Assembly (NCBI GenBank): GCA_014904845.1 | Contig: MU119387.1 | Coordinates: 1 to 64,000, forward strand | Reading direction: 5' to 3' | Length of the DNA: 64,000 nt | From: Acephala macrosclerotiorum | Lineage: Eukaryota; Ascomycota; Leotiomycetes; Helotiales; Mollisiaceae | Shown: piece after piece, positions 44,384 through 56,134 of the stretch | Numbering within the stretch: the first letter of the stretch is position 1 | Layout: every line of letters starts with the position of its first letter | Position numbers and translations under genes: made by a program | The notes under the pieces: model-generated | The model's database searches: none | Told to the model about the DNA's origin: nothing | Seen by the model: only the letters and a program-made list of their open reading frames with translations

Positions 44384-45783
44384 GGGCTTGCAGAAATAAG
44401 GTTCAACCAGAGATTAGAGTATACACGAGTACTACAAACATAGTTCAGAATAAAAACACACGTAGACTGGACAGCGGTCAACACCTTCGATCTCCCTGCT
44501 TTCCCTGTACTTTCTGGATTACCATGGCTTCAATAACCTCACCATTGGTCTCAGTATTGGTGCGAGGACCAAGTCTGCCTCTAAAAGCCCCGGCAATGCT
44601 GGCAGAATGAAAATTCCGAGGACGATCATTGTTTCAAGGCAACGATCGTTACTTCGAGATAGCACATCCACCGAAGTCGTGTCCGAGGGATGAAAGATTT
44701 TCCATTCGATGATCACTCTCACTTCATTTCCACTTTAGGAAACATCAGGCAAGCTCTACCTGAATGTAATGGCGGCAACAACGAAGATGCGCGGGCCGGA
44801 AAGTGGTACTCGGTCAGGTCAGAGATCTCCAGCGAGCTAATCTCCACTCTATACTGCTGCGTCTACTGTGTTAACATGCTCTCCAATTTCTATGAAATAT
44901 GGGTGAATTCACTGAAACATGTCAGCCGACGTCCGAAGACATGCACCGCGGCTTCCAAGTTGCAACGAACGATGACGGCACAGTCGAAAATGCGCGGGCT
45001 TCTGAGAGTGTCGCAGCAGTGCATCGCAGTTCAGGGTAATACAATAGATACAATGGAGTCAGAGACATATCGATATTTGTCAAATTTGCATAGAGCAGGA
45101 GCTGTCTAAAGGATAGGAGAGAAGGATGTGCTATTTGGTAGCTGCCAGGTGATGAGGGCTCGTTCATGTGCGACAAATGTTACTGGGACGAAGTTGCTCC
45201 CTACCTGCGGAGAAATGACATTTTCCTATCACAATTCACCCGATCGACCAAGGACAATGAAAGCAACAAATTCTAGTCGTGTCAGTGATGGCCTCGAGCG
45301 ATAAAGGAATGCCTGTAACAAGCAATTGAAACGAATGATATAGCGCTCATCACCGCCAAAATATTTCCAAACCGAGATGAAGAAAATAGAATTGAGGTCC
45401 ATCATCGCGCAGTATCGGAGGCAAGGAGATCTTTTCAACAATGAGGTTATGTGTCCCCAAACGCTTGTAGGATCGACCGGAGTTTCTGAGATCATGAACT
45501 CCTCATCGGTGTGCTGAACTCTCTTCCCGGTCGCTCAAAAGCCAATGATAGTTCCAGACCGTGTACCAAAATGTCTATAGCCGTTCTATTACGAGCGCAT
45601 CATCAAAATATAACACCCAAGCTCTCGATTCCAGGCTCAAAGCAAATCAATAATACGCTACAGCCACAGAGGAAATCATGAAGCTTATCGCTGTAGAGAA
45701 TGCATTGAAAGAGGCATGGGAGTAGTGGCAAGGCAGGACGAAACTTGATTGATTCCGAGACACGTACTTTCTAAACCTTCGAC
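44384..45783. other. Intergenic, about 1.4 kb
   Basis: Open stretches at 44690-45109 (plus) and 45229-45495 (minus) do not resemble anything I know. Could include decayed genes. Confidence 0.35.
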
Positions 45784-46428
45784 TCATCCTCTCCTTACCT
45801 CACTCTCAATGATGGCCAATATACTCAGCACCACCACAAGATCCCACTTTTCATCCTGTCCAAATCTCTTACAAAACAAACTTCCCCGCTTCTTGTTCAC
45901 TTTCTCGCTCCTCCTCCAGACAGCTAATAACTCTCCTTCTTTGTCATCCTTGGCACCCTCTCGAAGTTCCATCTCCCTCATATGACCCCAGAAAGCCTTC
46001 GTTCTCCTCCATGTGTATGTCTTTCTTTCCTTCCTCAGGCTCTCATAGTCGAATGAGTACTCGTTGTACTTCCATTTATTTAACCTCTCCATAACTTCCC
46101 ATACCATCCTGTCACCTACATCGCCACCACCCTCTGGAAGAATATAGTCTGGATCTCCGATACCGATCTTGATACCCTGAATCTGTAGTCGAACGACTCC
46201 AAGGACCGGTCCAGTTTTGTCTGCTCCCAGATGAACTTCTATATCCGGCTTTTTGCTGTAGTGATTGTGAAGTCCGATAGAGTAGAGGAAATTGGAGGGA
46301 GCTGAGTTGAGGGCGAAATTATGCGTCTTCAGAGTCTTGGTGGACTTGAGTTCGCTAAATAGGGAAAGGTCGATGTCGGGTTCTTGTGGGAGGGGAGACG
46401 ATGGGCCTTCTTCATCGTTGTCGGCCAT
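45784..46428 (-). CDS. Conserved fungal protein, Tubby/LURP-like fold suspected
   Basis: Single exon of 214 residues. The acidic N-terminus MADNDEEGPSSP is followed by LKSTKTLKTHNFALNSAPSNFLYSIGLHNHYSKKPDIEVH, then VLGVVRLQIQGIKIGIGDP, and a C-terminal half with YTWRRTKAFWG, LLAVWRR and RGSLFCKRFGQDEKWDLVVVLSILAIIE. The pattern (YS...HYS, PDIE.H.G, GDP, RRT, W....VL....IIE) matches a family common in helotialean genomes, probably a twelve-strand Tubby/LURP-one barrel. No membrane anchor other than a weak hydrophobic C-terminus. No known function. Confidence 0.65.
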   Translation of the reverse strand: MADNDEEGPSSPLPQEPDIDLSLFSELKSTKTLKTHNFALNSAPSNFLYSIGLHNHYSKKPDIEVHLGADKTGPVLGVVRLQIQGIKIGIGDPDYILPEGGGDVGDRMVWEVMERLNKWKYNEYSFDYESLRKERKTYTWRRTKAFWGHMREMELREGAKDDKEGELLAVWRRSEKVNKKRGSLFCKRFGQDEKWDLVVVLSILAIIESEVRRG

Positions 46429-46987
46429 GTATACTTTCGAAATAATGTAGGAGTTGTGGAATTCTCGAGCCTTTGAAGCTTAGTTGCTGGTCCTCAGCCT
46501 GATTCTTCCCAATTTCCTTATTGCGGGCTTTGAGCCAACCTACAGACTTGACACTGCACTTCACGTTTAATTCAGAAAGGAAATGCAGAAAAGAAATTCT
46601 AATTTTGAAAATAAATGAGGACAAGGCTAAGTAATATTCTTCACGTGCTCGCAGAATGCTCCTGAATTCAGAAGACTGAAGGATCCCGTAGTGCACCCAC
46701 CGAAAACGGTGGAGGCGCAGCCCCTGCCACACGGAAACACCAACCAAAGAGAAGGAGCGCCCGAAAGTGGGGCTACAAATTCAAGAGCGACCACCTGTAG
46801 AAAAATCTTGGTCTTTTTACTATCCCAGTAATGGAGTTCTTTCATCTGCGAAGTCTTCGTTTTGTAGCTTTCCTTTCCCGCTTAGCATCCACTTCAAAGC
46901 TGTGTGTCTGCAAAGACCGACTTTGGCCAGCAGCCCCGCCAGCTACTCTCTTAGGCGACCGTTCTTGCTCAGTCCCAGATTTTGTAT
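46429..46987. other. Intergenic
   Basis: No recognised feature. Open stretches overlap on the minus strand without family signal. Confidence 0.4.
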
Positions 46988-48103
46988 CTAAGCCACCATC
47001 CTAGTCGATGCTTTCTCGTCCTTCACGACGGCCTTCAGCTTCGCTTCGTCATTTCTTTGCTGTATTTTCGAGATTTGACCCCGAGCTTGTTCGAGAGTAC
47101 TCTGCGAGTCCGCCAATTGGCATTGAAATACTTCCAATTGTTTGGTCGTGGCCAACAGTTTGTTTCTGCAGGTCTGTAGTTCATACCGCATGTTCTACTG
47201 CACTTCCTCGTGCTCCACAGGAGTTTTCAAGATTTGGTCTCGAGGTTGCTTGAGGGCATCCAATGAGACAGTCCAGTCGCATTGCATTGCTCGGAGTTGT
47301 TTCGTGGCGACAAAGAGCTTATATCTAGAGGTCTGTAGTTCATGCAGCGTATCCTTAGCCGATTCAAGGTGGTCAATGCCGGATGTGATCGCGGCTTCAA
47401 CTTGGCTTCGAAGTCCGCTTGCCTCTGCATCTCGCCCTTTTCTAGTCTGGTCTAACGCTTCTTGAAGACTACTGACTTTCTCTTCCAGCGTCCTGTTGAT
47501 TCTCCTTGAATTCTCGAGATCCTCCTTTGATCTGTGGAAGAGCCGCTCGAAGCAGCTGGTTTTCTTTTCATAGTCGGCACAGAGTCTGTCAAGCCTACGA
47601 GAATCAGCCAGTCCATAAGATTTTCGATTGGAAAGAGCTTTACCTAGCGAATCTCGCATCATCAGCCCAATCCTTGGCTGCTATCCTCAATGCTGCGATC
47701 TCCCTCACAACTTCGTCTAGTTCTTCTTCCCGCCGTCCTCGTTGTATTTTCTCAGCTTCTCGACGAGTTCCCCGCGCTTGTCTTTAAGGTGTTTGACTTT
47801 CTCATATTGTTTATGAGCTTCCTGTACAATAACTTGCCAATCCGATACCTTCGCCTCGACTTGACCCCGATGGAACTCCTCACAATGGCAGAGTCATGAG
47901 AGACTGTACAGAGTGCCCCAATCTCCTTTCGGTGGCCGTACTTCCAAGTCGTCCAGGACAGCTCGAATTCGGACAAACCACGGATCTGAGATATTGACAG
48001 GGCACGGTCTTCCAAATTCAGTGAATTCTATACACTTTGCGCCAACGCTTTCTCGATTGGTGATGTTGAGGTATCTATAGGCATCCCACTCTTGGAGAGC
48101 CAT
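46988..48103 (-). pseudogene. Coiled-coil family pseudogene (paralogue of 48537-49139) with two nonsense codons and a frameshift
   Basis: Starts MALQEWDAYRYLNITNRESV at 48103, aligning with the intact neighbour's MAASKWDAYESLGITKR. Conserved Cys and CPVN/CRLP positions and the VLDDLE/ILDELE block also match. At 47894 a TGA sits where the neighbour reads LARLSLC; the same frame continues beyond it with LCHCEEFHRGQVEAKV, so CGA to TGA is likely. Near 47760 the frame shifts by one base between VEKL and EKIQRGRREEELDEVV. A normal intron follows (about 47642-47594). The rest is coiled-coil with two tandem copies of an ELQT.R.KL..TKQL....QC unit, separated by an in-frame TAG at 47195 (CAG to TAG). 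Both nonsense changes are C to T on the coding strand. The shared N-terminal domain is of unknown function. Confidence 0.7.
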
Positions 48104-48536
48104 CTCAACTCGCCAGGGCTGCAATCTGTCTGTCAGAATCGAGGTGGGCGAACCGCTGTTACCGAAAAGACACGGAGGGATATCGAAATTGAACGAAAAA
48201 TGGAGGTGAAGAGCCGAGGAGCTGATAGGTCTTATCATTAGCGACTTTACTCCTATTTGAACAGTCTGAATTTCTATAGAGATCCATTGATCGTGAACTG
48301 GCATTGAGCATGGTTCAGGCTATGCCGCAACCTGAGACACATTGACTCTGAAGACAACAAAGCAGTTCCAACAAATCATCCAAGCGCTAACCAATGCCGT
48401 TTCTACGATACCCTGATAACGAATGAGCGATTTCGTAACAGATATTCTTGATCTCATGTCCACATTCTCGTTAATCCCCGAACAGTAGTAACTCTCCTTT
48501 GTCCTATTCAACGCTTCCCATTCCGGAATGTCTCCG

Positions 48537-49139
48537 TCAACTCGTCACCTTCTCGAGCCAAAGAAAGAACGCAACAATTGGATCTCTGAACGTGACAGCA
48601 GGCATTCCCATGACCTGCATACCTGTATCGGGTAAACTCATTAGAAATCTTTCCAGAAGAGCCTTGTATTCCTCGTTTCGCATCAAGCCGCCTATTGTCG
48701 TAATCGCTGACCTCATCTCGTTTATCTCTTCATCCTGAAAAGGATTAGGCTGAAATCCGGGTTTGATCCAAGGCTCGATCGCTGGCACGACTTGACTTGT
48801 GCCGCTCCACTGCTGTCCAGCCATCTCCTGTAGTTTTCGCTTCTCCTCCTCCAAGATCGGGATCTTCCATTCCTTGACCTTCTTTGGGGCATCGGCTTGA
48901 TGGTGATGACAGAGACTCAAGCGTGCTAGATGATCTAGATCAAGCATTTGTGAAAGCTGATTTGTATGTGCTCGCTTTTCTAATTCATCGAGAATTGAGC
49001 AGACTTGCAAATAACAGGTTGGGGATACTGGCAAACGGCATGGCTCTTTGCGATTATTAGTGCCAGTGCAGTTCACTTGGCCGGCGTATCTCTTGGTGAT
49101 GCCTAGACTCTCATATGCGTCCCATTTCGAGGCTGCCAT
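48537..49139 (-). CDS. Fungal-specific protein with Cys-containing N-terminal domain
   Basis: Single exon of 200 residues, ATG 49139, stop at 48537. N-terminal domain: WDAYESLGITKR, CTGTNNRKEPCRLPVS, VCSILDELEKR and HLARLSLCHHHQADAPKKVKEW. The Cys spacing suggests a small metal- or disulfide-stabilised fold. The second half is helical and charged, with PFQDEEINEMRSAITTIG and YKALLERFLMSLPDTG, ending FFLWLEKVTS. This N-terminal domain recurs in many helotialean proteins with variable C-termini; no function is known to me. It is tandem with, and about 430 bases upstream of, a decayed paralogue at 46988-48103 whose C-terminus is coiled-coil instead. Confidence 0.55.
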   Translation of the reverse strand: MAASKWDAYESLGITKRYAGQVNCTGTNNRKEPCRLPVSPTCYLQVCSILDELEKRAHTNQLSQMLDLDHLARLSLCHHHQADAPKKVKEWKIPILEEEKRKLQEMAGQQWSGTSQVVPAIEPWIKPGFQPNPFQDEEINEMRSAITTIGGLMRNEEYKALLERFLMSLPDTGMQVMGMPAVTFRDPIVAFFLWLEKVTS

Positions 49140-50203
49140 CTCGCTTTTGAATTTGACCGAATCGAGGTTGGAGATGGATGGTAGCGAGAGAGTTTCAGAG
49201 GAAGAAGGTAATGTGTTTGGGCGACTCGACTCTGAACTCGTTTCACAGATGTGAGGATTTCAGAGTAGAAGAACTCGGTGGCGGAAATAAATCTTGCGGG
49301 GAGAAGTGAACAGTAAATGGTAGATCCGTTTGTACGCTGCCGCGTGATCTGCGTGTACCATATGGTCTGAAAACTCCTCCCATGAGTTGAGACTGGCATA
49401 TCGAGCGGCATAGACTGCTACACTGATAAAGACCACAGCCAGCTGGTTGAACCTTGCGGCGGTGTGGGTAGCCGAGACCACTCGAAGTTTCAAGGAAGAA
49501 AGTCGGCACACGAACAAAGAAAAGAGAAAAGCCAACTTTGAAAGAGAAGGACCTATCTTTCCCTCGAGGATTAATGATCCAAAGTATGTATATCAAATAT
49601 AGAGCCTAGATGTCTATCCTCAACACAGTAGCCCCTGAACTACAGAGCTTACACGCAAGTTTCGAACTTAAAAGCGCAAGTGAATGTAAAATGCTTGCCT
49701 GTGAGTCTTACCCCGCGATTACCCCGCTCCACCACTACATTTACCTTCCTCCAGCCTTACGCTTTCAATGTGCGTCCGGAAAGTTGTTTTACAAGCCATC
49801 TGAATACTATCTAGAAGTCTGTCATGCTCCAACTGTAGTCATTTCACAACAGTTGGTGGTAGATATGTTGAGCCTGACCTCAGTTGTGCACAATCGTTTG
49901 CTCTTTTCAATGTCCCAGCCTAGACTGGAACATTCACGTACTTGAAATTGGGATTTGCTAGCATACAAACCACTCCTTGTGTCATCCAAAAGTCTCCAGC
50001 TGGACGTGATTCACAACTCGCTTGAACAATTTGCGCAACTGGTATAGGCAAAGTATGAACAATCAGACTTTTCTGTGCTGTGTTTCTCAAACTTCGATTC
50101 TCGTCTTCACTACTATCAACTGCACAACACTATAGCCTCAACACTTCCACCTTCAAGAAAATACATCAAAACTATTCGAAGAAAATTATCTCGCAAAGCA
50201 AAT
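49140..50203. other. Intergenic, about 1.1 kb
   Basis: A minus-strand open stretch at 49260-49535 reads a plausible helix (HADHAAAYKRIYHLL), but no start, splice or family could be supported. Confidence 0.35.
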
Positions 50204-50455
50204 ATGATCTACATCAGCGAAGCTCCATCAGCCCATTTCTCCGGCCACTGGCACTGCTGTGGTGATCGTCGCGTATCTCCCTCTCTCCCTTCCCTCGACC
50301 ATCTCTTCAAATCACCGATCTGGGGCAAGGCCTGCGGTACGAAGAACTTGGAACCCAACGACACTTGTATCGCTTGCGGACACATCAAATGCGAGGACTA
50401 TTGTGTCAGTATTTGGGAAGATATAGTGCCCGAAGGAGGGGAACGTGAGACGTAG
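50204..50455 (+). CDS. Small cysteine-rich, zinc-ribbon-like protein
   Basis: 83 residues from ATG 50204 (MIYISEAPS). Cys/His pattern HWHCCGD, then GKACGTKNLEPNDTCIACGHIKCEDYC, so about eight Cys arranged in CxxC-like pairs, suggestive of one or two zinc sites of the RanBP2 or ribbon type. No signal peptide, so probably intracellular. Similar tiny W.CC and C..C.H..C..C proteins are common in helotialean fungi. The upstream in-frame extension starts at a non-ATG codon and was not used. Function unknown. Confidence 0.55.
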   Translation: MIYISEAPSAHFSGHWHCCGDRRVSPSLPSLDHLFKSPIWGKACGTKNLEPNDTCIACGHIKCEDYCVSIWEDIVPEGGERET

Positions 50456-50964
50456 GAGAAGGAAGAGTTTTGTTCGACCTACCGGTATCATTGCGGAAAA
50501 GAGCTAGGGAGTTGATGTAGGGATAGAGATATGACCTGGTTGTCAGGTTTGAATGCGTGATATTTATACTGGATGATGTTGGTGAAGGAAAGGCTCAAGA
50601 TGCGTGGCTATGGAGGACCTAGGAGCTGTAAAAAAGAGTCGACCTGAGTTGAGGTGGGTTTAAGGAACATCCCAATTCCAGTGCCATTCTATTATGCTGA
50701 ACGTATACGAACAACTTTCATCTCCATGTTGCAGCTAGCCTGATCGAATCCTTCAAGTGTGGTGGTGATCTTGCAATAGGTTTAGCACACTGGAAATTTA
50801 GTGACACGCCCCTGAAAATCAACGAAGCCCCGACAGACATTCAACTGAAACACAATGATATCATTACTTAGCTAATAGATTCACGGACATTCTCATCGCA
50901 ATCATGAATGCGACTTCATCTCCTCTCAGTCAGATCAAGAGAACCGTAGTATAGTGCGACGATC
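50456..50964. other. Convergent intergenic
   Basis: Nothing recognised. Confidence 0.45.
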
Positions 50965-52626
50965 CTATGGCTTCCACCTAAAAGCCGGATGTCTCCAATC
51001 CAAATCCTGCACCTGCTTTTGACTCAACCCTCTCAATCCTTCGAGTTCATCCTCCATGTTCCTCGTCTCCCTCTTCTTATTGTCCCTCGTCATCCAGAAC
51101 AACAGAATGATGCTCAACAGAAATATCGTCGAACTGGTCGCAAGATTCAACCCATTACCAATATGATAATTCGGACCATTGAAAGGCAAGAAGCTCCACG
51201 TCGAGATGAGACCTCCGATGTTGCCAAACATGACATTGGTAGCGATAGCAGCGGAACGGGCAGTGTCGGAAACTACGTTGGCGGCTACTTGAGCGTTGCA
51301 GAGGGCGCCGAAGCTGAAGGCTCCAGATGCGATGATGAAAGTTGCGCCGTAGCGGACCATGGGCTCGGTGGAGGAGAGGAACATGATATAACCGATCATA
51401 ACTAAGGGAGCGGATATGATGAAAAAGATGTTTCGTCTGTCGAAGCGCCAGCTTAGGAATGGGAGGAGGACGGTGAAGAAGGCGCCTACAACGTAGGGAG
51501 GTACCGTGTGGAGTTGTTGCGAGATGACGCTACTCTTGGGATAGATGGTCCCGACAATGGTGGGAGCGAAGAAAGCAAGACCTTGGACTGTGACGTTGTT
51601 GAGGAGGAAGATGAATGCCGTGCTCAGGGTGATGGGGGAGAAGATCCCGCGCAAGATTTTGGGCTTGTCGATTCGATCAAGGACTTCGGTTGTGGCGACA
51701 CGTTCGGACTTGACTCGAGCGATGGCTAGGTCTTTCTCCTCTTGAGTAAGCCAGCTGGCTGTTGCGGGACGATCTGTGAGGGTGATGAAGGAGATGAGCG
51801 AGAGACAGCAGGTGATGATGCCTTCGATTGCAAAAATCATCCTCCAGGTATGCAACCCGCCGAAGTGCGAGAGCTTGAGGATTCCTGACGCGAGAAGTCC
51901 ACCAAATGCACCGGCAAGAGGAGCCATAACGATGTACAGGGAGAGGCGGAAGGCGAGTTCGCTACGTCTGTACCATCTCGAGAGATAATATGCGATACCT
52001 GGCATCATGCCTGCTTCGAACATTCCTAGCAAAAACCTCACGCCAGATGCACTATGTATATTGTGCACGAAAGCTGTGCAAATGGAGCAAATACCGAAGC
52101 CAAGAGAAATCGTTGGGATGAACCATCCCGGACCAATCCACTTGCAAGCCATGTTCGACGGAATTTCGAATAGAATGTAGGAGATGTAGAAAACAGATAG
52201 AACTCGGTTATAGTCGTAACCGCCAAGGTGAAGATCTTTTTGGAATCCAGCAATCTTTGCGTTGCCTTGAATAACATGGTTAGACAAGGCTCGTGGCCGT
52301 GGAGCAGAGAAGCACTTACCGATGTTTGCTCGATCAATGAAGCAAAACAGATACAACAAAGAGACTGTAGGAACAATGTACAGATCAATCTTCCAACGCA
52401 GTCGTCTTTCGGCATCTTTATCGAAATGCACAAGAGCATTTCCATATCTTAGAACGCATCAGTGATAAAGTTGGTGAGTGGCGGATTTTACTCACTCATC
52501 AGTCGCAGTGTGACCTCTCTCTGCCGCCTCATGGGCTGTCTCCGCGTGAGTCGCATCTGGCTTCTCCTCCACCGGACTATCCGGAGTATGATGTTCAGCA
52601 TTTATTTGCTTCTCGTCGGCCGCCAT
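50965..52626 (-). CDS. MFS transporter, anion:cation symporter (Dal5/TNA1-like) family
   Basis: Plasma-membrane importer of organic anions or vitamins such as allantoate, nicotinate or pantothenate. First exon 52626-52495 (MAADEKQINAEHHTPDSP, ending GHTATDE) is joined over an intron to YGNALVHFDKDAERRLRWKIDLYIVPTVSLLYLFCFIDRANIG. A second intron (about 52317-52263) precedes NAKIAGFQKDLHLGGYDYN. Then FEIPSNMACKWIGPGWFIP, FLLGMFEAGMMPGIAYYLSRWYRRSELAFR (the ACS family signature), LTDRPATASWLTQEEKDLAIAR, FIFLLNNVTVQGLAFFAPTIV, and a C-terminal cytosolic tail NKKRETRNMEDELEGL. Twelve membrane segments are countable. Substrate is not predictable; all family blocks are intact. Confidence 0.92.
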
Positions 52627-53681
52627 CGTGTCTGACAGTTCGGGATATCACTGGAGATCAAACAGCAACATAAATGGTTGTCGAAGAGATGAAGAGATCA
52701 ACGCAACTAAAGCAATTGACAGCTGATCTGATCTGACAATCCAGATTCCGGAGCCAGAGCTCCTCTTATCAACAACTTGCTTCTGGGGACCCCAGAAATC
52801 TAGACATGCGGATGCGGGGGTGGGAAAAGATAAACGACCGCTCACTCGCCTTTGCTTCCCTTGCACATGCTGTTCGCAGAAGTATAGTTTTGTGGACGGA
52901 CATTGATGTTGAATCTAGACCAATCACGCTGAACTTGTCAACGCACCTCCCGGCAGTAAGGTGGAAGCGAGGACGTTTGTGGATCCTTGGCCCATCTTGG
53001 CAAAGGCCCAAATGGAAGCCTGTCCGAGTTTGCTACCCAGTCATGAACTATCAACAACACGCTTGACGATAGTAAGACCGCCAAGTCCTATGGCGGAGTA
53101 TAAATGTGGCAGCCGTGTTCTGGGTTTTGAGATGCTGACTTCCGCCAATTTACAGCCAATGCGGGGGAGGAGTGTCGGCAAGGTACCACGGCTTTTGGAA
53201 GCCTTCGTGATGGGACACTTTACTTACTGGCGAAAAGGGTTTGGAGTCTTGAGTTCTCCTCTTGGCAGCCCCGGGACCTTGGGACGGAAGGTCGAGATGA
53301 GCGGATGCTGTACAGGACTTAGAAGAAAGGCATTGGAAGCGCGCACTATGAGCTGCATCCAAGTCGCAGCTACATCGGAAGTGCGCTGCGTTTTCGGTTC
53401 AGTATGCAGATGCAATCTAGATATGCTTATTGCTCCTTTGCCAGCAAGGCTGTACGGAAAGCACGCCCGATGAAGATATTCCTCCAGTCCTGATCACGAT
53501 GCTGTCAAAGGGTGACTTTGTGTCACGAATTTGAACCACAAGATCCTGGCCTGACAGGTCGAGTCGCGCCCCCCTGGTGGTCGATGGCTTGTGGGGATAT
53601 TTAGGGGGCTGACAGAGTGGAGACGTGGGGATGCGGGGTTATCAGCCACGCTTTTTCAGCGAGGTCAAGGCCGATAGACTA
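52627..53681. other. Intergenic, about 1 kb
   Basis: Plus-strand open stretches at 52806-53473 have no domain signal. Two words resembling the 42.9 kb transposon's inverted repeat lie at 53519-53529 and 53570-53580. Confidence 0.4.
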
Positions 53682-53728
53682 CCGGGGCCCGTACCTATAC
53701 TACACTCACTACGAACTTTCGAAAACTT
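53682..53728 (+). repeat. Left TIR of the AT-saturated element
   Basis: About 47 bases, pairing with 54337-54383 with about five differences, mostly transitions. Confidence 0.8.
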
Positions 53729-54336
53729 ATCGACTTTAAACTTAACTTCGAAAAATTAAATATTTGCAATATTATAGTCGATTGCTTTTAAATTTGAAAT
53801 ATAATATATTTGGATATAAGTTATATAAATAAATTAATTAAATTTATTAAAAAAATAAATTTAAATTTTATATTAATAATTTTATTAATTTTTTTCGTTA
53901 CGTAATTAAAAATATAAATTTAAAATTTTTAATAAAATATTTAAATTCGAAATTATTAATAAATAATAATAATAAAAAATATATTAAACGAATTATTAAA
54001 AGTTTTAATTAAAATTAAAATTAAAATTTAATTATATTTAAATTATATAATTTAACGAATTTATTTTATACGTTATAAAATTAAAATTAAAAAGTTAATT
54101 AAAGTTTTATTAAAGTAATTTTAAACTAAAAAACTTAAAAAGACTAAATTTAAAATTATATATATTATATATAATTACGTATTTATTAGTATTATAATAT
54201 AATCAATATTTTTTTATAATAATAATTAATTTAATATACTTTATATAATTAAAAAAAGTATGCGATCGATAAATATTACTATTTTATTAATTAATTAATA
54301 TTTTTTTAAGTTTTGAAACAGCAAATTTTGGTGTAG

Positions 54337-54383
54337 TAGTTTTCAAAAGTTCGTAGTGAGTGTAGTGTAGGTAGGGGCCCCAG
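54337..54383 (-). repeat. Right TIR of the AT-saturated element
   Basis: Inverse complement of the left TIR at 53682-53728. Confidence 0.8.
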
Positions 54384-54385
54384 TA

Positions 54386-56134
54386 TAGACGCCAATAAAG
54401 TCGCTCGCGGTACGGAGGTCGAGCGAAGCTTGGCATCGTGTGGCCCTTCCAGTATTTCAGCAACGCAACACTCAATCATCCTACTCTATACGGTACATTA
54501 CGATACAAAAATATCCCTCTCCGCGTTAGAGTCCTGTATATCCTTGATAGTAGACAAGCTGAACCCTCATACCCAGTCCAGGCAATCGGCCAACGCTCTC
54601 GCTGGCCGTTATCCATCACTTCATTGTGAACTCCTGAACCAGAGATTCGAATGAAATCTCTTTCTTCCTAGACGCTATAACGATGCTACAGCTATGCAAT
54701 TGTCGGATAATTCTCTGCGAAGCCGCCGACTTCCCATACGAAGCTGTCTCATCCCAGTGCAAGCCTAAGGTTCGTCCAATAACTTCGGATGGTAGGGCAG
54801 CCAATATGAAGCTGCAGCCAATTCGATTTTTGCGCTTCGCAGACGAGCCGGCAAAACCTCCAGGTCGAAAAGCCCGTACATTCAATCTCATAGAGAGGGG
54901 AGGATCAAGGTAGTCGAAATTGATGCAAGTTTAGTTGCAAGTCGAGGTGAATGGTTGAGGTCGAGGGCAATTCGCTTTTGAGGCAATACACTTCTGGGGG
55001 AACCCGCTTTTTGGGAAATCCCTTTTTGAGTACAAAGGTACTGCGTCAATCGAGGTAAAAGCATATGCCACTTGGCCTTATCTGGGGCAGTTATCAAAAG
55101 CATTGTTGATAATGAAGATGGAAGGGTTTAGTAGTCCCAGTGGTGTTTATTTGAAGAAACTCTAGTCGCTCGGTGCGTAGGTATTAATTTTTACTAACCA
55201 GCCCCTAGTGGGGTGTGAGATTGACCAACAGATCGATAAATCAGGGGTGCGTCTTTAATGTATGTCGCTAAATCCTATAATCTGTCCGATTTTTTTTCTC
55301 TCGTCTTTAAACTTTTATATACTTGCAATTATTTGCTACCATTCTTCATTTCAAGTGCGTTGTCTGTATGGTACAACGCATGCCACAGAATCTTCGTTCT
55401 GAAGTACCAAACAAGAATGTAGAAGTTCGAGCTTGGGCAGTCCCGTGCTTGAGGATTTTTCACGCTGTGTCCTTTGCTCAACCAAACCAGGACTGCAGTT
55501 TGTTCTGCACCTTTGACAGTACCTAATTTTTGCTTTATCACGCCACCAAAGATCGATACGAGTTATACCTAGCGTTCTATTCGCCTCCATAGTTGCAGTG
55601 TTTCATTACAGCAAGTTTGCTGTATTTCAATTTTTGAGGGTGTCGACTCTCGCCCTTTGGAGCCGCATTCAGGGATCTCGGTGAGTTCATCGGGACAAGC
55701 AGCTGGCTGGCCCCCATCGCGACGGTGCTGCTGTGACAAGTGGCGTTCATTGTGGATAAACCACAACCAATTAATTTTCAAGGAAGATCATCAATCGCGA
55801 ATTGTACGCCCTTGCTGGCCATCATTCAAAGGGTACCTTACCGACTCTGTACGTCGGACCCTACGGAGCTTGCGGTTAAGCGGCAGCATATGATGCACGA
55901 AGTATAAGCTCCGAACCCCTGATTCCCCCTAAATTGCGCACGCATGAAGGGGGGCACAAATATAGGTTATTGGGAGGCTGCTCAGCTGCTGGTTCGACGC
56001 CCATGCAGCTGCTCGCAATCCGCAGGGCGGTAAAATTATGGCGACCACACCACTTTTGTCAGTCAATTCTTCAGCCGCATCGATTTATTAAAGGCCAGCC
56101 ACGCCAAGTGTTCTAGACAATTCCGCCAGCAGTA
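54386..56134. other. Intergenic, about 1.75 kb
   Basis: Several open stretches (54616-54891 minus, 55323-55590 both strands, 55569-55893) lack any family signal. It might hold decayed sequence; no repeat structure could be proven. Confidence 0.35.

Larger units (their letters stand above)
53682..54383. mobile_element. AT-saturated non-autonomous DNA transposon (MITE-like), about 47-base TIRs, TA target duplication
   Basis: The left end (53682 on) CCGGGGCCCGTACCTATACT is mirrored on the other strand at the right end (54383 back) as CTGGGGCCCCTACCTACACT. The match runs on through ACACTCACTACGAACTTT.GAAAACT on both. TA lies directly outside each end (53680-53681 and 54384-54385), as for Tc1/mariner/pogo insertion. 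Between the repeats about 600 bases are almost only A and T, with no open frame. The pattern fits a small element, or deleted autonomous one, saturated by RIP while its TIRs stayed largely GC-rich. Confidence 0.8.

Noticed and set aside
51508..51988. Plus-strand open frames over the MFS transporter
   Set aside because: Shadows of the minus-strand transporter, which has the full family signature.
52806..53473. Overlapping plus-strand open frames
   Set aside because: No family match, no consistent frame, probably GC-driven chance openness.
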